A stretch of DNA of 64,000 nucleotides from contig CAMYKS010000002.1 of the NCBI GenBank assembly GCA_947259115.1, positions 1-64,000 of the forward strand, given 5' to 3'. Positions within the stretch are counted from its first letter, which is position 1. The number at the start of each line of letters is the position of its first letter. Positions 52,452 to 63,193 of this stretch are shown here, piece after piece. Under the pieces are notes generated by a model. That model searched no databases. It had not been told where the DNA came from and saw only the letters and a program-made list of their open reading frames with translations. This DNA is from an uncultured Desulfobulbaceae bacterium (GTDB taxonomy: Bacteria > Desulfobacterota > Desulfobulbia > Desulfobulbales > BM004). The position numbers and the translations under genes are program-made.

Positions 52452-55400
52452 TTATAGATTGCGACCCTCCTCCGGTTTACCCATATGTACGAGAACCCGA
52501 TGCTTCACCAGACTGCGTTCCAGGGGTATAATTTTATCACTTAAGCGCTTGCCATCCAACTCCACCCATAAAACTCCCTGTTCGATTCGGTCCGGGTTCT
52601 CAACCTTGATTTCGTAAATTGCTTCACCGTGACGATAATGCAGACTGAAGCCTTCCCATTCTCCTGGGATGACAGGAGACAACTCCATTTGGTTGCCACG
52701 GAGTTTCAGGCCCAGAACATCTTCAACCCAGGCACGATACATCCATGCTGCCGCACCTGTGTACCAGGACCAACCTCCCTGGCCGAGCCGTTCAGAAAGC
52801 AGATACACATCAGCTGAAACCACGTAGGGCTCAACTCCATAGCGCCAGACTGACTCCGTGTCACGAGCGTGCTCAATAGGATTAAGCATGCGAAGCATTT
52901 TAACCGCCCGTTTGCCGTCTCCCCGACGGGCCATGGCCATGGCAAACCATAAAGCGGCATGCGTGTATTGGCCACCGTTTTCCCGCACTCCCGGAGGATA
53001 TCCTTTTATATACCCCGGTGACGGCACTGATTTGTCAAAGGGCGGCGCAAGAAGCAGCACCAGGCCTTCATCTTCTCTGACCAGATGTTTCCAGGCTGAT
53101 TCCAATGCCTGTCCTGCCCGGTCCTTGTCGGCAGCGCCGGTAAGCCAGGCCCAGGATTGTGGCAGAGCGTCAATTTTTGCCTCCTCGCTTGACGAAGAAC
53201 CAAGAGGTGTACCATCGTCAAAGATCGCCCGAAGATACCAAGCACCATCCCATGCCGAAAGTTCGACATGTTCAATCAGAATTTTCCTGTATTTTTGATA
53301 GGTTTGAACCAGAGTCGGGCGATCCAGCAAATCTGATAATTCAACCATTCCCTGGAGTACATCTATAAGAAACCATGCCAGCCACACACTTTCCCCTTTA
53401 CCGTCCACGCCCACAAGGTCCATACCGTCGTTCCAGTCGCCTGTACCCATAAGGGGTAATCCATTGGGGCCCGACTTCAGGCCGCGAGTGACTGCTCGTT
53501 GGCAATGCTCAAACAGGGTCGATTTTTGGGGCGAGACAGCCGGTGTTAAGAATGCTTCATGCTGACCATCTTCCAGCAGGGGCGCGACAAGAAAGGGAAT
53601 CTCGGAAAGCAGTATGTCCACATCACCCGTGATTCGGATATAGTGGGCAACAACATAAGGAAGCCACAGTAGGTCATCGGAAATATGTGAACGGATGCCG
53701 GCGCCGCTTGGCGGGTGCCACCAGTGCTGAACATCGCCTTCTTTAAACTGGCGGCTGGCTGCCAGCAGTATATGCTCACGGGCCAGTGCAGGATTCGAGT
53801 AAACTAACGCCATGACATCCTGCAATTGATCGCGAAAGCCGAAAGCCCCACCGGATTGGTAGAATGCTGAACGGGCCCAGATCCGACAACTCAGGCTCTG
53901 GTACAGAAGCCAGCGGTTGATTAGCAGGTCTGCGGCAAGTTCGGGAGTGTGTACTTCGATCGAACCCAACTGTTCGTCCCACCATGCTTTTGTCTGGTTT
54001 AACACATCATCAAATCGCAAACTTTGCCGGTATGTCAACACCAGGTCATGGACTTCTTCCATGGAACCGCCCTGCCCCAACATGCAAATTATCTCGGTAG
54101 TTTCACCGGGGCTGATTTCTATTATCGCCTGAAGGGCGGCACAAGGATCAAATCCCGACCCGACCCGACCTGATAAACCGACATGTTCCATCGCCTCCGG
54201 GTTCTTCATCGATCGATTGCGCCCAATAAATAACAGACGGTCTCCACTGTATGAATGTGCAGGTCGATTAATTGCGGCAAAAGCCAAGCGTTCTCCATAT
54301 TCAGGGTGATAGCTGTTGCGGGCAAGCACGGCCTGGACCTCGTCATCCCAAGAGGTCACAACATGCATTTGTGAAGCCTCACGGCTTTCGCCCAATGTCC
54401 ACTCGACATAGTAGGTAACTAAAAGCCGGCGACTTCGGGGAGAGTCGTTTCTTAAGCGCAGCCTCTGCAACTTGATCGGTGCTCCTCCCTGTTCATCAAC
54501 CGGGACGAAAACCGTCAACTCCTGTTCAATGCCGTTACTGTTATGCTCGAACACCGTATATCCGGCGCCATGCCTTGCCCTGTAGGCCGTTTCTTCACGG
54601 ATCGGCGCCGGGGTCGGTGACCAGTAGTGGCCGCTTTCCTCGTCACGGATATACACCGCTTCAGCAGCAGGGTCTAACACCGGGTCATTGGACCAGTGCG
54701 TGAGGCGATTACGCTGGCTGTTGCCATACCAGGTGAAACCGGCCCCCGTTTCACTGACCAGGGTACCAAAAGTCGGGTTGGCGATCACATTTACCCAAGG
54801 TGCTGGTGTATGGGTATCAGGGCCGAGATAGATGGCGTATTCACGGCCATCCTGAGTAAAACCGCCGAGGCTGTTGAAATAATTTAATTCCAAAAAGGGC
54901 AACTGCGCGGAGGGCAGGCGCGGAGTAATTTTTTTAGTTAAGTGTTCTCGCAGCTCGGGGACATCTCCAGAAACCCCTAACTGCTGGGGCAAAGTGCCCC
55001 GGGCAGCAACCAATACTACGCATGCCACGCTCATGAATAATGTCAGATCCTCCTCGGGAATCTGATCAGCGCTGATAAGAAAAACACCACCAGTTTGATC
55101 TATCCCCATAAAAACGGAATGTGCCTGGATCAGGTTCTCGAGTCGTTCATGAAGCGGTCGTTCATAACCGGCAGCTTCCTCGTTTATGATCACAAGGTCT
55201 GCCATTAACCCATGCCTTTGCCAATAGGTGTGTGCCTGGAGCATTTGCTTCACCATACTGACATCACTTGTATCAGAGATAGTTACCAGGGCAATCGGCA
55301 AGTCTCCGGAGACGCCATAGGGCCACAAACCGGATTGTCCCTTGGTGTTCTTTTTCAGGCGCTCCTCCGGCGGCCGCAGGAGAGTGTTGGGAAATTGCAA

Positions 55401-58400
55401 GTGGCTTGCCAGGTTTTGAAAACGGCGGGCTTCATCTGGCTTGATACGAAGCTGACGCAACTCCAGCTGGGCGGATGCCCAGGCAAAATCCATTGTTCTT
55501 TCAATTACATGTGGATCACTGAATTTATCCATCAGAGTCAGGACTTGTTGGCGTGTTTCACCGGCTGCCAGAACCATGGATATTCTGACGGACTGGCCTG
55601 CATTAAGGGTTAAACTCTTACGCAGGCTGAGGATAGGATCAAGAACAAATCCCTGGCTGTTGCCTGGTTCCTGCAAGGCCCCCATGGGTTTGGTCAGCGT
55701 CCTTCCACGTCCTATGAAAGTTCGCCGGTCAGTTTCAAACCGCGGGCTTTCATCATCTGTCTGTTCAAGAGTAAAGCGGTGGCCAACAAAGATTGGCGGA
55801 TCATCTTCATTGCGGGGACGGCGAAAGGCAAGAAGCGTCTGCTGTTCAGACACATATTCGGTCTGGACGAAGAGCTTATAGAAGGCCGGATGTTGTCTGT
55901 CTGCGTTATGGGCCGCCATCGAGAGTTCGACATAGCTGGTAAGATCCAGCAACCGCGGACGATTGGAAAGGTTTGTCAGGGTAAGACGCCGAATCTCGAC
56001 ATCCTCTTCAGGTGAGACTATAATCTCGGTATTGGTTTGTATGCCTGTATCTGTCCGATGGAAAACGGCACGATCAATCGCGAAATCGACTTTATAAGCT
56101 TCAAGCTCACCGCCGGCCGGATTATAAGTATTGGACCACAATCGTCCTGACTCTGCTTCATAAATGAAACAGAAATTTCCCCAGGGATCCAAAGTGCCAT
56201 CAGATCTCCAACGAGTTATTTCATGGCTGCCCCAACGACTGTATCCGCCACCCGCGTTGGTAATCATCAGGCTATAATGACCATTACTGAGCATTTGAAT
56301 TTTTGGTGTTCTGGTATGAGGTGTATCAAACTTACTTATCGAAGGTTTAATTTCCCCCACCCCTAGCAAAGAAGAAACTCTATGGCGCATGGAGATGTGG
56401 TGCAGCGGGGGATGAACAGGTACACGCTCCTGAAGCATCGGTTCAAAGGCCCGCACGCGCGGGTCAGCATGGAATCGCCTGGGGGTGGGATTGTTATTGA
56501 GGAAGTTGGACAGCGACAGGAAACTCATCCCTTGGTGATGCGCCATATATGTCCTTACAGTCAAGCCGCCTTTTCCCGTCCGACTCGACTGACGTCGGAA
56601 ATCCATTGCTTCGTAATAACCGTATTCCTGCAGAAGCCCCAGGTCGGACAATCTTTTCAGGTTCCTGATAGTCTCATCCGGTTCAACATTGATTGCCAGA
56701 AAGGTGGCATAAGGGGCCACAACCACCTCTTCCTCCAAGCCGCGCTTTAAACCGAGTTGCGGTACGCCAAATGCTTTATATTGATAGGTTTTGTTAAGAT
56801 CCAGATCAGCGTAGGCAGACTCTGATATCCCCCAGGGGACATGCCGCTTACGGCCATAGGCAATTTGTATTGCAACGGCTTCACGCGCTGCTTTATCCAG
56901 AAGAGAGTATCTGTAAGAGCGTTGAAAAAGCAGGGGCATGAGGTATTCGAACATGGTACCGGTCCAACTGAGCAGCACCTTCCTGCGACCTATGGAATTA
57001 TAGGGTCGAGTCATGGAGAACCAATGTTCAAGCGGAACGTCTCCGCGGGCAATTGCAACATAACTTCCGAGCCGTGCCTCACTCGCCAGAAGATCATAGA
57101 AAGATTTATCAAGACACCCTTCGGAAACATTAAAACCAATTGAGAATAGCCGTCGTTCATGGTCGTATAAGAAGCGCATATTGATTGATTCGGCCAGGCT
57201 GCGAATATCACTGACAAGCCTTTCTGCTGTGCCGAGCATCTCACCGGCCAGCCATTTCGCTTCTTTAAATGCCTCAAAAATACGATCAAACCATTCGTAC
57301 AGGGAGGATGCATCTGCATGATCTGCAGCTTGTATAGACTTGAGAATCTGGACACAATCGACCTGTCCGGCGGCGAGATCTTGAAGCGATGGCGCTTGTG
57401 AAAGGCATTTGCGGATGGCAAGCACAGCATCACGACCCAGATGAGCAAACTCCTCCTCCTTTTTTTCACCAAGGATATTGACCCAGGCAAGATAGCGATC
57501 AGCAATTTTCAGCCAGGCCATGAGCTGCTTTTCAATCTGCCCGGTCCAGTAATCTGTTGCCACTGTACCAGCCTTGGCGGTAGAGGTATTATCGTCAGGA
57601 AATCTTATATCCTTGGCTGATTTTTGCAGCAGTTGCAACATGTCAATAAGGCGGACTGGTGGAGAATCCCAACCGTTTATCAATCCGTCCAAAGAACTTT
57701 CGTCAAAACCAACCGCACCTTGCCGCCTGGAAGCCGGGTCCATGATTTCTCCGACGGTATCAAGCAGTCCCGCAAAAGCTTTTGCATCAATTAGCGGTTC
57801 GTGGATCAGTTCTTCAATTCCATTCTCCAGCGTCCACAAGGCGCCAAGCAGGTTGCCGCTGTCCACGGCAGACACGTAGCGGGGTTCAAGGGGAGTCAAT
57901 TTTTCAATATCGTACCAGTTCAGCAGATGTCCCTCAAAACGTTCCATTTTGCCGATTGTCTGCATGGACAGTACCAGCTTTTCGACAACCTGATCAATTG
58001 TCAGATAGCCAAAATCATGGGCAGCCTGAACGCTCAGCAGCCAGAGAGCAATATTTGTCGGACTGGTTCGCATTGCCAGGTGGTCCTGATGCGAAACCTG
58101 GTAGTTGTCAGGCGGGAGCCAGGAAGATTCGGCATTGACAAAATCAGAAAAATAGCGCCAGGTTCGACGTGCTATCTTTTGCAGAAACTGCTTGTCCTTT
58201 AACGGCAGCAATTTTTGTTTTTCTTTGTCAGTTGGCCGGTAGACTAAAAACCATCCCAGCAAAGGAGAAAACAACCACAGCAGGAGCCAGGGAGACGCTA
58301 GAATAAGATGCGACGGCATCCAGTGCTGTACTGCCAAACCTGTAATTATGCTGAAAATACTCACCAGGGCAAGGGAAGTTCCAAACAGCAACTGCCGTCC

Positions 58401-61400
58401 GGCAGTCTCCCCATCTGTCACCTGGGCTGAATTCCACTCGAGTAACCCTTGGCCGGAAATCAAGCGGCGGTAAAAAACCCGTGCTATGGCATCTAAAGTC
58501 AGGCCCGCCTGATGCGGAAGCACTGCGGCATCAGCTAACATCCGCAGGAGATCATGTATCGTCTTTGAAATGGTGAAATTTTTCCATCCCTGCCGGCTGG
58601 TCATCATTGTAAAATGCTGCGCCATAGGATGGAAATACAGTTGCACTAGGACGACAAGAGTAGAAATCCAAATTAACTGAACTGAGAGAAACCAGGAGGC
58701 AACGAGCAGCACCAGGTTGGACACGGGAATCAGGCTGCGGCGTAAATTGTCAAAAATTTTCCAGCGGTTGAACAAGGAGAGGGGATTAGGGCCTCTCCTG
58801 TTTCCCGGCAGGGGAATACTCGGCAAAATCCAATCCGCTATTTGCCAGTCACCGCGAATCCAGCGGTGCTGGCGATTGATGTACATCAGGTAATTATTGG
58901 GAAATTCATCATAGAGTTCAATATCACTGGCCAGGCTGACCCGGACATGAGCACCTTCCAACAAATCGTGGCTCAGCAGCCGGCCTTCAGGAAACCTTCC
59001 TGCAAGTAGACGGTTGAAAGTGCGAACATCATATATCCCCTTTCCATAATAAGAACCTTCACCGGTAAGGTCCTGGTAGACATCGGAGACAGCCTTGGTG
59101 TAAGGATCAATGCCAACCGCATCAGCGAAGAGCCGGCTGAAAGGTGTGGCGCTGGTGCTCGGAAGAGTCAGGGTAACACGCGGCTGAATAATGGTACATG
59201 TGCCGGATACCAGTCTTCCTGTGGCATCGAATCGTGGCTGGTTCAGAGGATGGGCAAGTGTCTCAACCATTCTCCGGGCAGTACCGTGGGGCAGCTGTGT
59301 ATCACTGTCCAGGGTAATGACAAACCTCACGTTCAAAAGATGATCAGAATCTCCTACATAAACCAACGGGTCTGCATTCTCCGGCCGCGTTCCATCAAGC
59401 AGACCGTTGAGTTCTTCCAATTTTCCGCGTTTACGCTCCCAACCGATAAATTTTTGCTCGGATTCACTCCAGGTACGGTTTCTATGAAAAAGAAAGAAAC
59501 GTTCATCTGCATAGCGCTCATTGAGACGTTTGAGACAGTTGATGGCAACCTGGAGCAGTTTCTTGTCATCTTCGTGATGCTCTTGATCCGAATCCGTAAA
59601 ATCCGTAAAGAGGCCGAACAGCAGATTGTCTTCATTACTGGCCAGGTGACGGATTTCCAGCTTCTCCACCTCAGATTGAATTGTTTTTTCGTCCACCATC
59701 ATCATGGGCACAACAATCAAAGTGCGGTATTCAGCAGGAATACCCGATTTTTCAAAGTCCATTTTGGGTAAGACATGGGGCGGCAGGAGTCGTGTTATGA
59801 GGTAATTGATTACCTCGAGCGCCAGCTGACTGGCCGGGATCAACATCAGGAGAACCAGGACGAATTGGTAACCGGGTGAATGACCCGGCAGGCCGAATCT
59901 GATAACAAGAAAAATGAGTGCCGTGGTAAATAAGCTGAAACCTGAAAAATATACAAGAGAATGATGCTGATATATCCATTGCAGCATTCGGAAACGCGGG
60001 GATTCACAACATTGAACGAGCCGGGCGAACTCCGCTCTTCCGTGGCCTATCAGATAGGTGCCGACATGGCTCCACCTCGCATCCTTCCCCGATTCAGCCT
60101 GGGCCTGCTTTGCCATTTCAATAGCGCTTTGCGCAATTTGTTCTTCAGTGCGGCCGGATCTCCGGGATAATACTTCTACGGCGCGACGATACCGGTCCCG
60201 GGTATCAAAATCCATTGCCGGATATATACCTGATGGATCAAAGCGAAGCTGCTGCTCAACCCGGCTCAGCTTTTCGAAAACCTTCCTCCAATCCAACTGA
60301 GAGAGGTGCCTTAAGCTGGTAAAAGCATTCCCCACGCATATCTGATCTTTGGTCTGGCGGTTTTGTTCGAGCTGGTTGAGGTCTGTCAGGGGTTTTCGCA
60401 GCGTTCGTTCAAGCCAGTTTTGTACAGGCACTAAGGCCTCCACCTCATCGTAGAGATTGTTGATAAGCTGAGAAGCAAAAAAGGGTGTTGGATGCGGCTT
60501 TATTTCAGCAAGATCCGAAAGAAGTGAGAAGAGCTGATTAGGATTCCGCCGAGTTGCCGCAAGTAGCCTGTTCGCCCAGAAATCGGCAATTTGTGCTTCC
60601 TGCAGGTCTGTAAAGGCTTTAACGGCGAGATTCTGGATTCTCTCAACTAAGGCCATACGTAACATCTGGGGGAATGCCCAGAGTTCGCCAATGGTCATTG
60701 TCGACTGGGATTGATAGGCCTCAAGAAAAACCAGGATGTTCTCCCGGTCCAGGCGAAGGTCGGTATGAAAAACAAGTTCCTTCGCTATGGAATAAATTCG
60801 CGGTATGCTCCTCTGGGGATCACTGGCAATTTCAGGCAGTTCCCGATAAAAACGGCGGGGGAGATTCTCTAATATATCATGGATATTGCTTTCAAGTATG
60901 AACTCATTATCAATTATCCATTTGGCAACCTGGGTCGCACTCTGTTCTAATCGACTCGCTTCGTTGAGATCCGCACAAATCTCATGTATCCAGTGATGGG
61001 ACCTTTTAAAACGTTTGAGTAACTCAGTATCCCTCTGTTTTTTATCAACCAACTTGTGTTCTACAGCAAGGAGCCGGGCATACTCCCTGGTTTGCACCTG
61101 GGAGAGGGGAATCTCGGAGCTTCGCGCCTCTTCGCGCCGCTCACGTTTCGGATGCAGAACAAAGACTGAAGGCGATATGTCGCTTCTTTCCCGGAGCAAC
61201 TCCACTGCAAGCCGCAACATTTCGACCGGGGCCTGGAGAATTAGGACAGTCTCTTCAAATATCAACCAGCGGGTGTGATCTTTAAGCAATATGCGATCGA
61301 CACCATACCTCGAACGTCGTATCCATAGCCAACCGGAGAGACTGCCGATCAAGCCAGCCGCAATTATTACATTCATGGCAGGAATGGTTCCGATGGAAAT

Positions 61401-61652
61401 CCACTGTTGCCATTGAAAGACTATAGCAGCAATAGCGGGGAGGCCCGCAAACAGGAGAACAGCAAGGATGGTTCCAATAATACGGCGCCGCAGGAAGGGA
61501 TCCCAAGTACGTATTACTCCCCCCCTGGTTTTGTGCACCAGCGCAACACGCAGGAACCCCTTTTTGTTGAGCTCCCGAGTTGCCTCACGAGCGTCATTGC
61601 TGGTGGCAAAGTAACTTATGAGAATGCCTGCTTTCGTAGTCGGCCTTGTCAC
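52452..61652 (-). CDS. ndvB: Cyclic beta-1,2-glucan synthase (NdvB/ChvB type)
   Basis: This is a 3066-residue membrane enzyme, somewhat longer than the usual 2800. Order: N-terminal region with two membrane segments (about 55-110), a family 84 glycosyltransferase (about 600-960) with TLDSDTQLPHG near 780 and QHRWIRGDWQ near 932, further membrane segments (about 980-1230), a glucoamylase-like region (about 1270-1780), then beta-sandwich and GH94 phosphorylase-like parts ending with MGTGDWNDGMD near 2740. These enzymes build and cyclise beta-1,2-glucan from UDP-glucose, and the GH94 part sets ring length. Product glucans go to the periplasm for osmoprotection. It starts with GTG. Confidence 0.92.
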   Translation of the reverse strand: MTRPTTKAGILISYFATSNDAREATRELNKKGFLRVALVHKTRGGVIRTWDPFLRRRIIGTILAVLLFAGLPAIAAIVFQWQQWISIGTIPAMNVIIAAGLIGSLSGWLWIRRSRYGVDRILLKDHTRWLIFEETVLILQAPVEMLRLAVELLRERSDISPSVFVLHPKRERREEARSSEIPLSQVQTREYARLLAVEHKLVDKKQRDTELLKRFKRSHHWIHEICADLNEASRLEQSATQVAKWIIDNEFILESNIHDILENLPRRFYRELPEIASDPQRSIPRIYSIAKELVFHTDLRLDRENILVFLEAYQSQSTMTIGELWAFPQMLRMALVERIQNLAVKAFTDLQEAQIADFWANRLLAATRRNPNQLFSLLSDLAEIKPHPTPFFASQLINNLYDEVEALVPVQNWLERTLRKPLTDLNQLEQNRQTKDQICVGNAFTSLRHLSQLDWRKVFEKLSRVEQQLRFDPSGIYPAMDFDTRDRYRRAVEVLSRRSGRTEEQIAQSAIEMAKQAQAESGKDARWSHVGTYLIGHGRAEFARLVQCCESPRFRMLQWIYQHHSLVYFSGFSLFTTALIFLVIRFGLPGHSPGYQFVLVLLMLIPASQLALEVINYLITRLLPPHVLPKMDFEKSGIPAEYRTLIVVPMMMVDEKTIQSEVEKLEIRHLASNEDNLLFGLFTDFTDSDQEHHEDDKKLLQVAINCLKRLNERYADERFFLFHRNRTWSESEQKFIGWERKRGKLEELNGLLDGTRPENADPLVYVGDSDHLLNVRFVITLDSDTQLPHGTARRMVETLAHPLNQPRFDATGRLVSGTCTIIQPRVTLTLPSTSATPFSRLFADAVGIDPYTKAVSDVYQDLTGEGSYYGKGIYDVRTFNRLLAGRFPEGRLLSHDLLEGAHVRVSLASDIELYDEFPNNYLMYINRQHRWIRGDWQIADWILPSIPLPGNRRGPNPLSLFNRWKIFDNLRRSLIPVSNLVLLVASWFLSVQLIWISTLVVLVQLYFHPMAQHFTMMTSRQGWKNFTISKTIHDLLRMLADAAVLPHQAGLTLDAIARVFYRRLISGQGLLEWNSAQVTDGETAGRQLLFGTSLALVSIFSIITGLAVQHWMPSHLILASPWLLLWLFSPLLGWFLVYRPTDKEKQKLLPLKDKQFLQKIARRTWRYFSDFVNAESSWLPPDNYQVSHQDHLAMRTSPTNIALWLLSVQAAHDFGYLTIDQVVEKLVLSMQTIGKMERFEGHLLNWYDIEKLTPLEPRYVSAVDSGNLLGALWTLENGIEELIHEPLIDAKAFAGLLDTVGEIMDPASRRQGAVGFDESSLDGLINGWDSPPVRLIDMLQLLQKSAKDIRFPDDNTSTAKAGTVATDYWTGQIEKQLMAWLKIADRYLAWVNILGEKKEEEFAHLGRDAVLAIRKCLSQAPSLQDLAAGQVDCVQILKSIQAADHADASSLYEWFDRIFEAFKEAKWLAGEMLGTAERLVSDIRSLAESINMRFLYDHERRLFSIGFNVSEGCLDKSFYDLLASEARLGSYVAIARGDVPLEHWFSMTRPYNSIGRRKVLLSWTGTMFEYLMPLLFQRSYRYSLLDKAAREAVAIQIAYGRKRHVPWGISESAYADLDLNKTYQYKAFGVPQLGLKRGLEEEVVVAPYATFLAINVEPDETIRNLKRLSDLGLLQEYGYYEAMDFRRQSSRTGKGGLTVRTYMAHHQGMSFLSLSNFLNNNPTPRRFHADPRVRAFEPMLQERVPVHPPLHHISMRHRVSSLLGVGEIKPSISKFDTPHTRTPKIQMLSNGHYSLMITNAGGGYSRWGSHEITRWRSDGTLDPWGNFCFIYEAESGRLWSNTYNPAGGELEAYKVDFAIDRAVFHRTDTGIQTNTEIIVSPEEDVEIRRLTLTNLSNRPRLLDLTSYVELSMAAHNADRQHPAFYKLFVQTEYVSEQQTLLAFRRPRNEDDPPIFVGHRFTLEQTDDESPRFETDRRTFIGRGRTLTKPMGALQEPGNSQGFVLDPILSLRKSLTLNAGQSVRISMVLAAGETRQQVLTLMDKFSDPHVIERTMDFAWASAQLELRQLRIKPDEARRFQNLASHLQFPNTLLRPPEERLKKNTKGQSGLWPYGVSGDLPIALVTISDTSDVSMVKQMLQAHTYWQRHGLMADLVIINEEAAGYERPLHERLENLIQAHSVFMGIDQTGGVFLISADQIPEEDLTLFMSVACVVLVAARGTLPQQLGVSGDVPELREHLTKKITPRLPSAQLPFLELNYFNSLGGFTQDGREYAIYLGPDTHTPAPWVNVIANPTFGTLVSETGAGFTWYGNSQRNRLTHWSNDPVLDPAAEAVYIRDEESGHYWSPTPAPIREETAYRARHGAGYTVFEHNSNGIEQELTVFVPVDEQGGAPIKLQRLRLRNDSPRSRRLLVTYYVEWTLGESREASQMHVVTSWDDEVQAVLARNSYHPEYGERLAFAAINRPAHSYSGDRLLFIGRNRSMKNPEAMEHVGLSGRVGSGFDPCAALQAIIEISPGETTEIICMLGQGGSMEEVHDLVLTYRQSLRFDDVLNQTKAWWDEQLGSIEVHTPELAADLLINRWLLYQSLSCRIWARSAFYQSGGAFGFRDQLQDVMALVYSNPALAREHILLAASRQFKEGDVQHWWHPPSGAGIRSHISDDLLWLPYVVAHYIRITGDVDILLSEIPFLVAPLLEDGQHEAFLTPAVSPQKSTLFEHCQRAVTRGLKSGPNGLPLMGTGDWNDGMDLVGVDGKGESVWLAWFLIDVLQGMVELSDLLDRPTLVQTYQKYRKILIEHVELSAWDGAWYLRAIFDDGTPLGSSSSEEAKIDALPQSWAWLTGAADKDRAGQALESAWKHLVREDEGLVLLLAPPFDKSVPSPGYIKGYPPGVRENGGQYTHAALWFAMAMARRGDGKRAVKMLRMLNPIEHARDTESVWRYGVEPYVVSADVYLLSERLGQGGWSWYTGAAAWMYRAWVEDVLGLKLRGNQMELSPVIPGEWEGFSLHYRHGEAIYEIKVENPDRIEQGVLWVELDGKRLSDKIIPLERSLVKHRVLVHMGKPEEGRNL

Positions 61653-62202
61653 ATCAAGTCTGGAATTCCAGAATGGTTTTTAGTTTTTACATAATAATAT
61701 AAACAGTTATATTTTTACTATATCGTGCTGTAATGGTATTAACCAGCAGAAATAATTTTTGTCAGGCATATATTCATGGAATTACATAGCTGAGTAGATA
61801 TTCTTCAAATAATATAATTCACAGAGGTGTGGAAGATTGGTTCGGGTTAGTGGAAGGGAAGGCAATTTATTCTGATGTTCAAAAATCATGGTTTCAGGGG
61901 AGTTGAGAACATTATTGAGACAATTTAAAATTTCAGTACTATAAATCATTAGTGATGCTCCTGTATTTTCTGAAAATAGAGAGTATAGTTTTTTATCAAT
62001 GAGTTTTATTTTGTTGTTAATTTACTAAACAGGAGAGAGTATTTGAATACAAAAATCCCTGTAAAGGTAATAGGGATGTAGCTATAAATCATTACCGGAG
62101 ATGTTATTACCTGCAATGTAAAAAATTACACAAAAACGCGCCCTTCTAAACTGTTCCACTGATCATAGTCAAATACACATCAGAGAGGTTAGGGTTACAA
62201 TC
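61653..62202. other. Divergent intergenic region between ndvB and a universal stress gene
   Basis: No gene is supported in these 550 bases. The DNA is AT-rich. ATCCCT and AGGGAT (about 62056-62078) could pair across 11 bases. GAGAGG near 62183 is the ribosome-binding site of the stress gene. Promoters for both directions must lie here but none is convincing by eye. Confidence 0.4.
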
Positions 62203-63180
62203 ATGAAACGTTTCAAAAACATTCTCCTAATTACCACCCAAAATGACATAAACAGTCCTGACATAAAAAGAGCTGTTTCTCTTGCAGGGTCCAATGCGGC
62301 TAATCTTACCATAGCTGATATTGTTCCTGGCCTGCCGCCTATGCAGCGTCAGCTTAGCCCTTCTCCTGGAATCGAATCTGTTTTAAGCGGCCTGGCCGAA
62401 AAAAGGCTTAATGAGCTCACGTTAATGGCCAAAGAGCTTTCAGAGAAAATGGACATTACGCCATTAGTGCTGCAAGGAACACCTTACCTGGAAATCATCA
62501 GAGTTGTCATGCAGCAGAAATTCGACCTGCTTATAAAAATATCAGAACCGGAAGAAAGTTTTACGGCAAAAATATTTGGTTCGACGGATTTTCGCTTACT
62601 TCGAAAATGTCCGTGCCCGGTGTGGCTACTTAAACCAGATGCGCTCATTTCGTTTAATTCCATTCTCGTTGCGGTTGCACTAGAAACTTTTGATGAAGAT
62701 GAAGATATTGACAGCCTTAATAAACAGATTCTCGAAATGGCCACGTCGCTTGCCCTGGAAGAATCAAGCGAGCTCCATATTGTTCATGCCTTTAAAATTT
62801 TCGGCGAAAACCTTCTGGACCTTCCTATGGTTGGATATATTGCAGGTGGTGAAGTTCGGGAATGGATGATGTCCCAGCGACATGACATAGAGGAGCAATT
62901 CAACCACGTTACTGAGTTGTTGAAAAAACACCTCAAGGACAACAATATGGAAAAATTGAACCCTCAATTCCATCTGGTGGAAGGTGATGCGCAAGAGGTA
63001 ATTCAGCGCATGATAAAAGAGAACAAGGTCGAGTTGGTTGTAATGGGCACTGTCGCCCGGTCAAATTTAACCGGTCTGTTAATGGGGAACACTGCTGAAA
63101 ATATATTAAACCGTATCTCATGTTCCGTTCTGACGGTTAAACCGTCGAGCTTTACATCACCCGTCAAATTTGACAGATAA
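62203..63180 (+). CDS. Tandem-domain universal stress protein
   Basis: This is a 325-residue protein with two Usp domains (about 1-150 and 155-315). The second ends with VVMGTVARSNLTGLLMGNTAENIL in consecutive parts, the G2xG9xG(S/T)-type ATP-binding signature, while the first has a degenerate version (KIFGSTDFRLLRKCPCPVWL, in part). Such UspE-like proteins are induced by starvation, oxidative stress or respiratory arrest. Another Usp gene starts at 63961. Confidence 0.93.
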   Translation: MKRFKNILLITTQNDINSPDIKRAVSLAGSNAANLTIADIVPGLPPMQRQLSPSPGIESVLSGLAEKRLNELTLMAKELSEKMDITPLVLQGTPYLEIIRVVMQQKFDLLIKISEPEESFTAKIFGSTDFRLLRKCPCPVWLLKPDALISFNSILVAVALETFDEDEDIDSLNKQILEMATSLALEESSELHIVHAFKIFGENLLDLPMVGYIAGGEVREWMMSQRHDIEEQFNHVTELLKKHLKDNNMEKLNPQFHLVEGDAQEVIQRMIKENKVELVVMGTVARSNLTGLLMGNTAENILNRISCSVLTVKPSSFTSPVKFDR

Positions 63181-63193
63181 TCTTCCAGAAAAA

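Noticed and set aside
59250-59771. Plus-strand frame of 173 residues inside ndvB
   Set aside because: It is antisense to the glycosyltransferase domain and has no supporting features.
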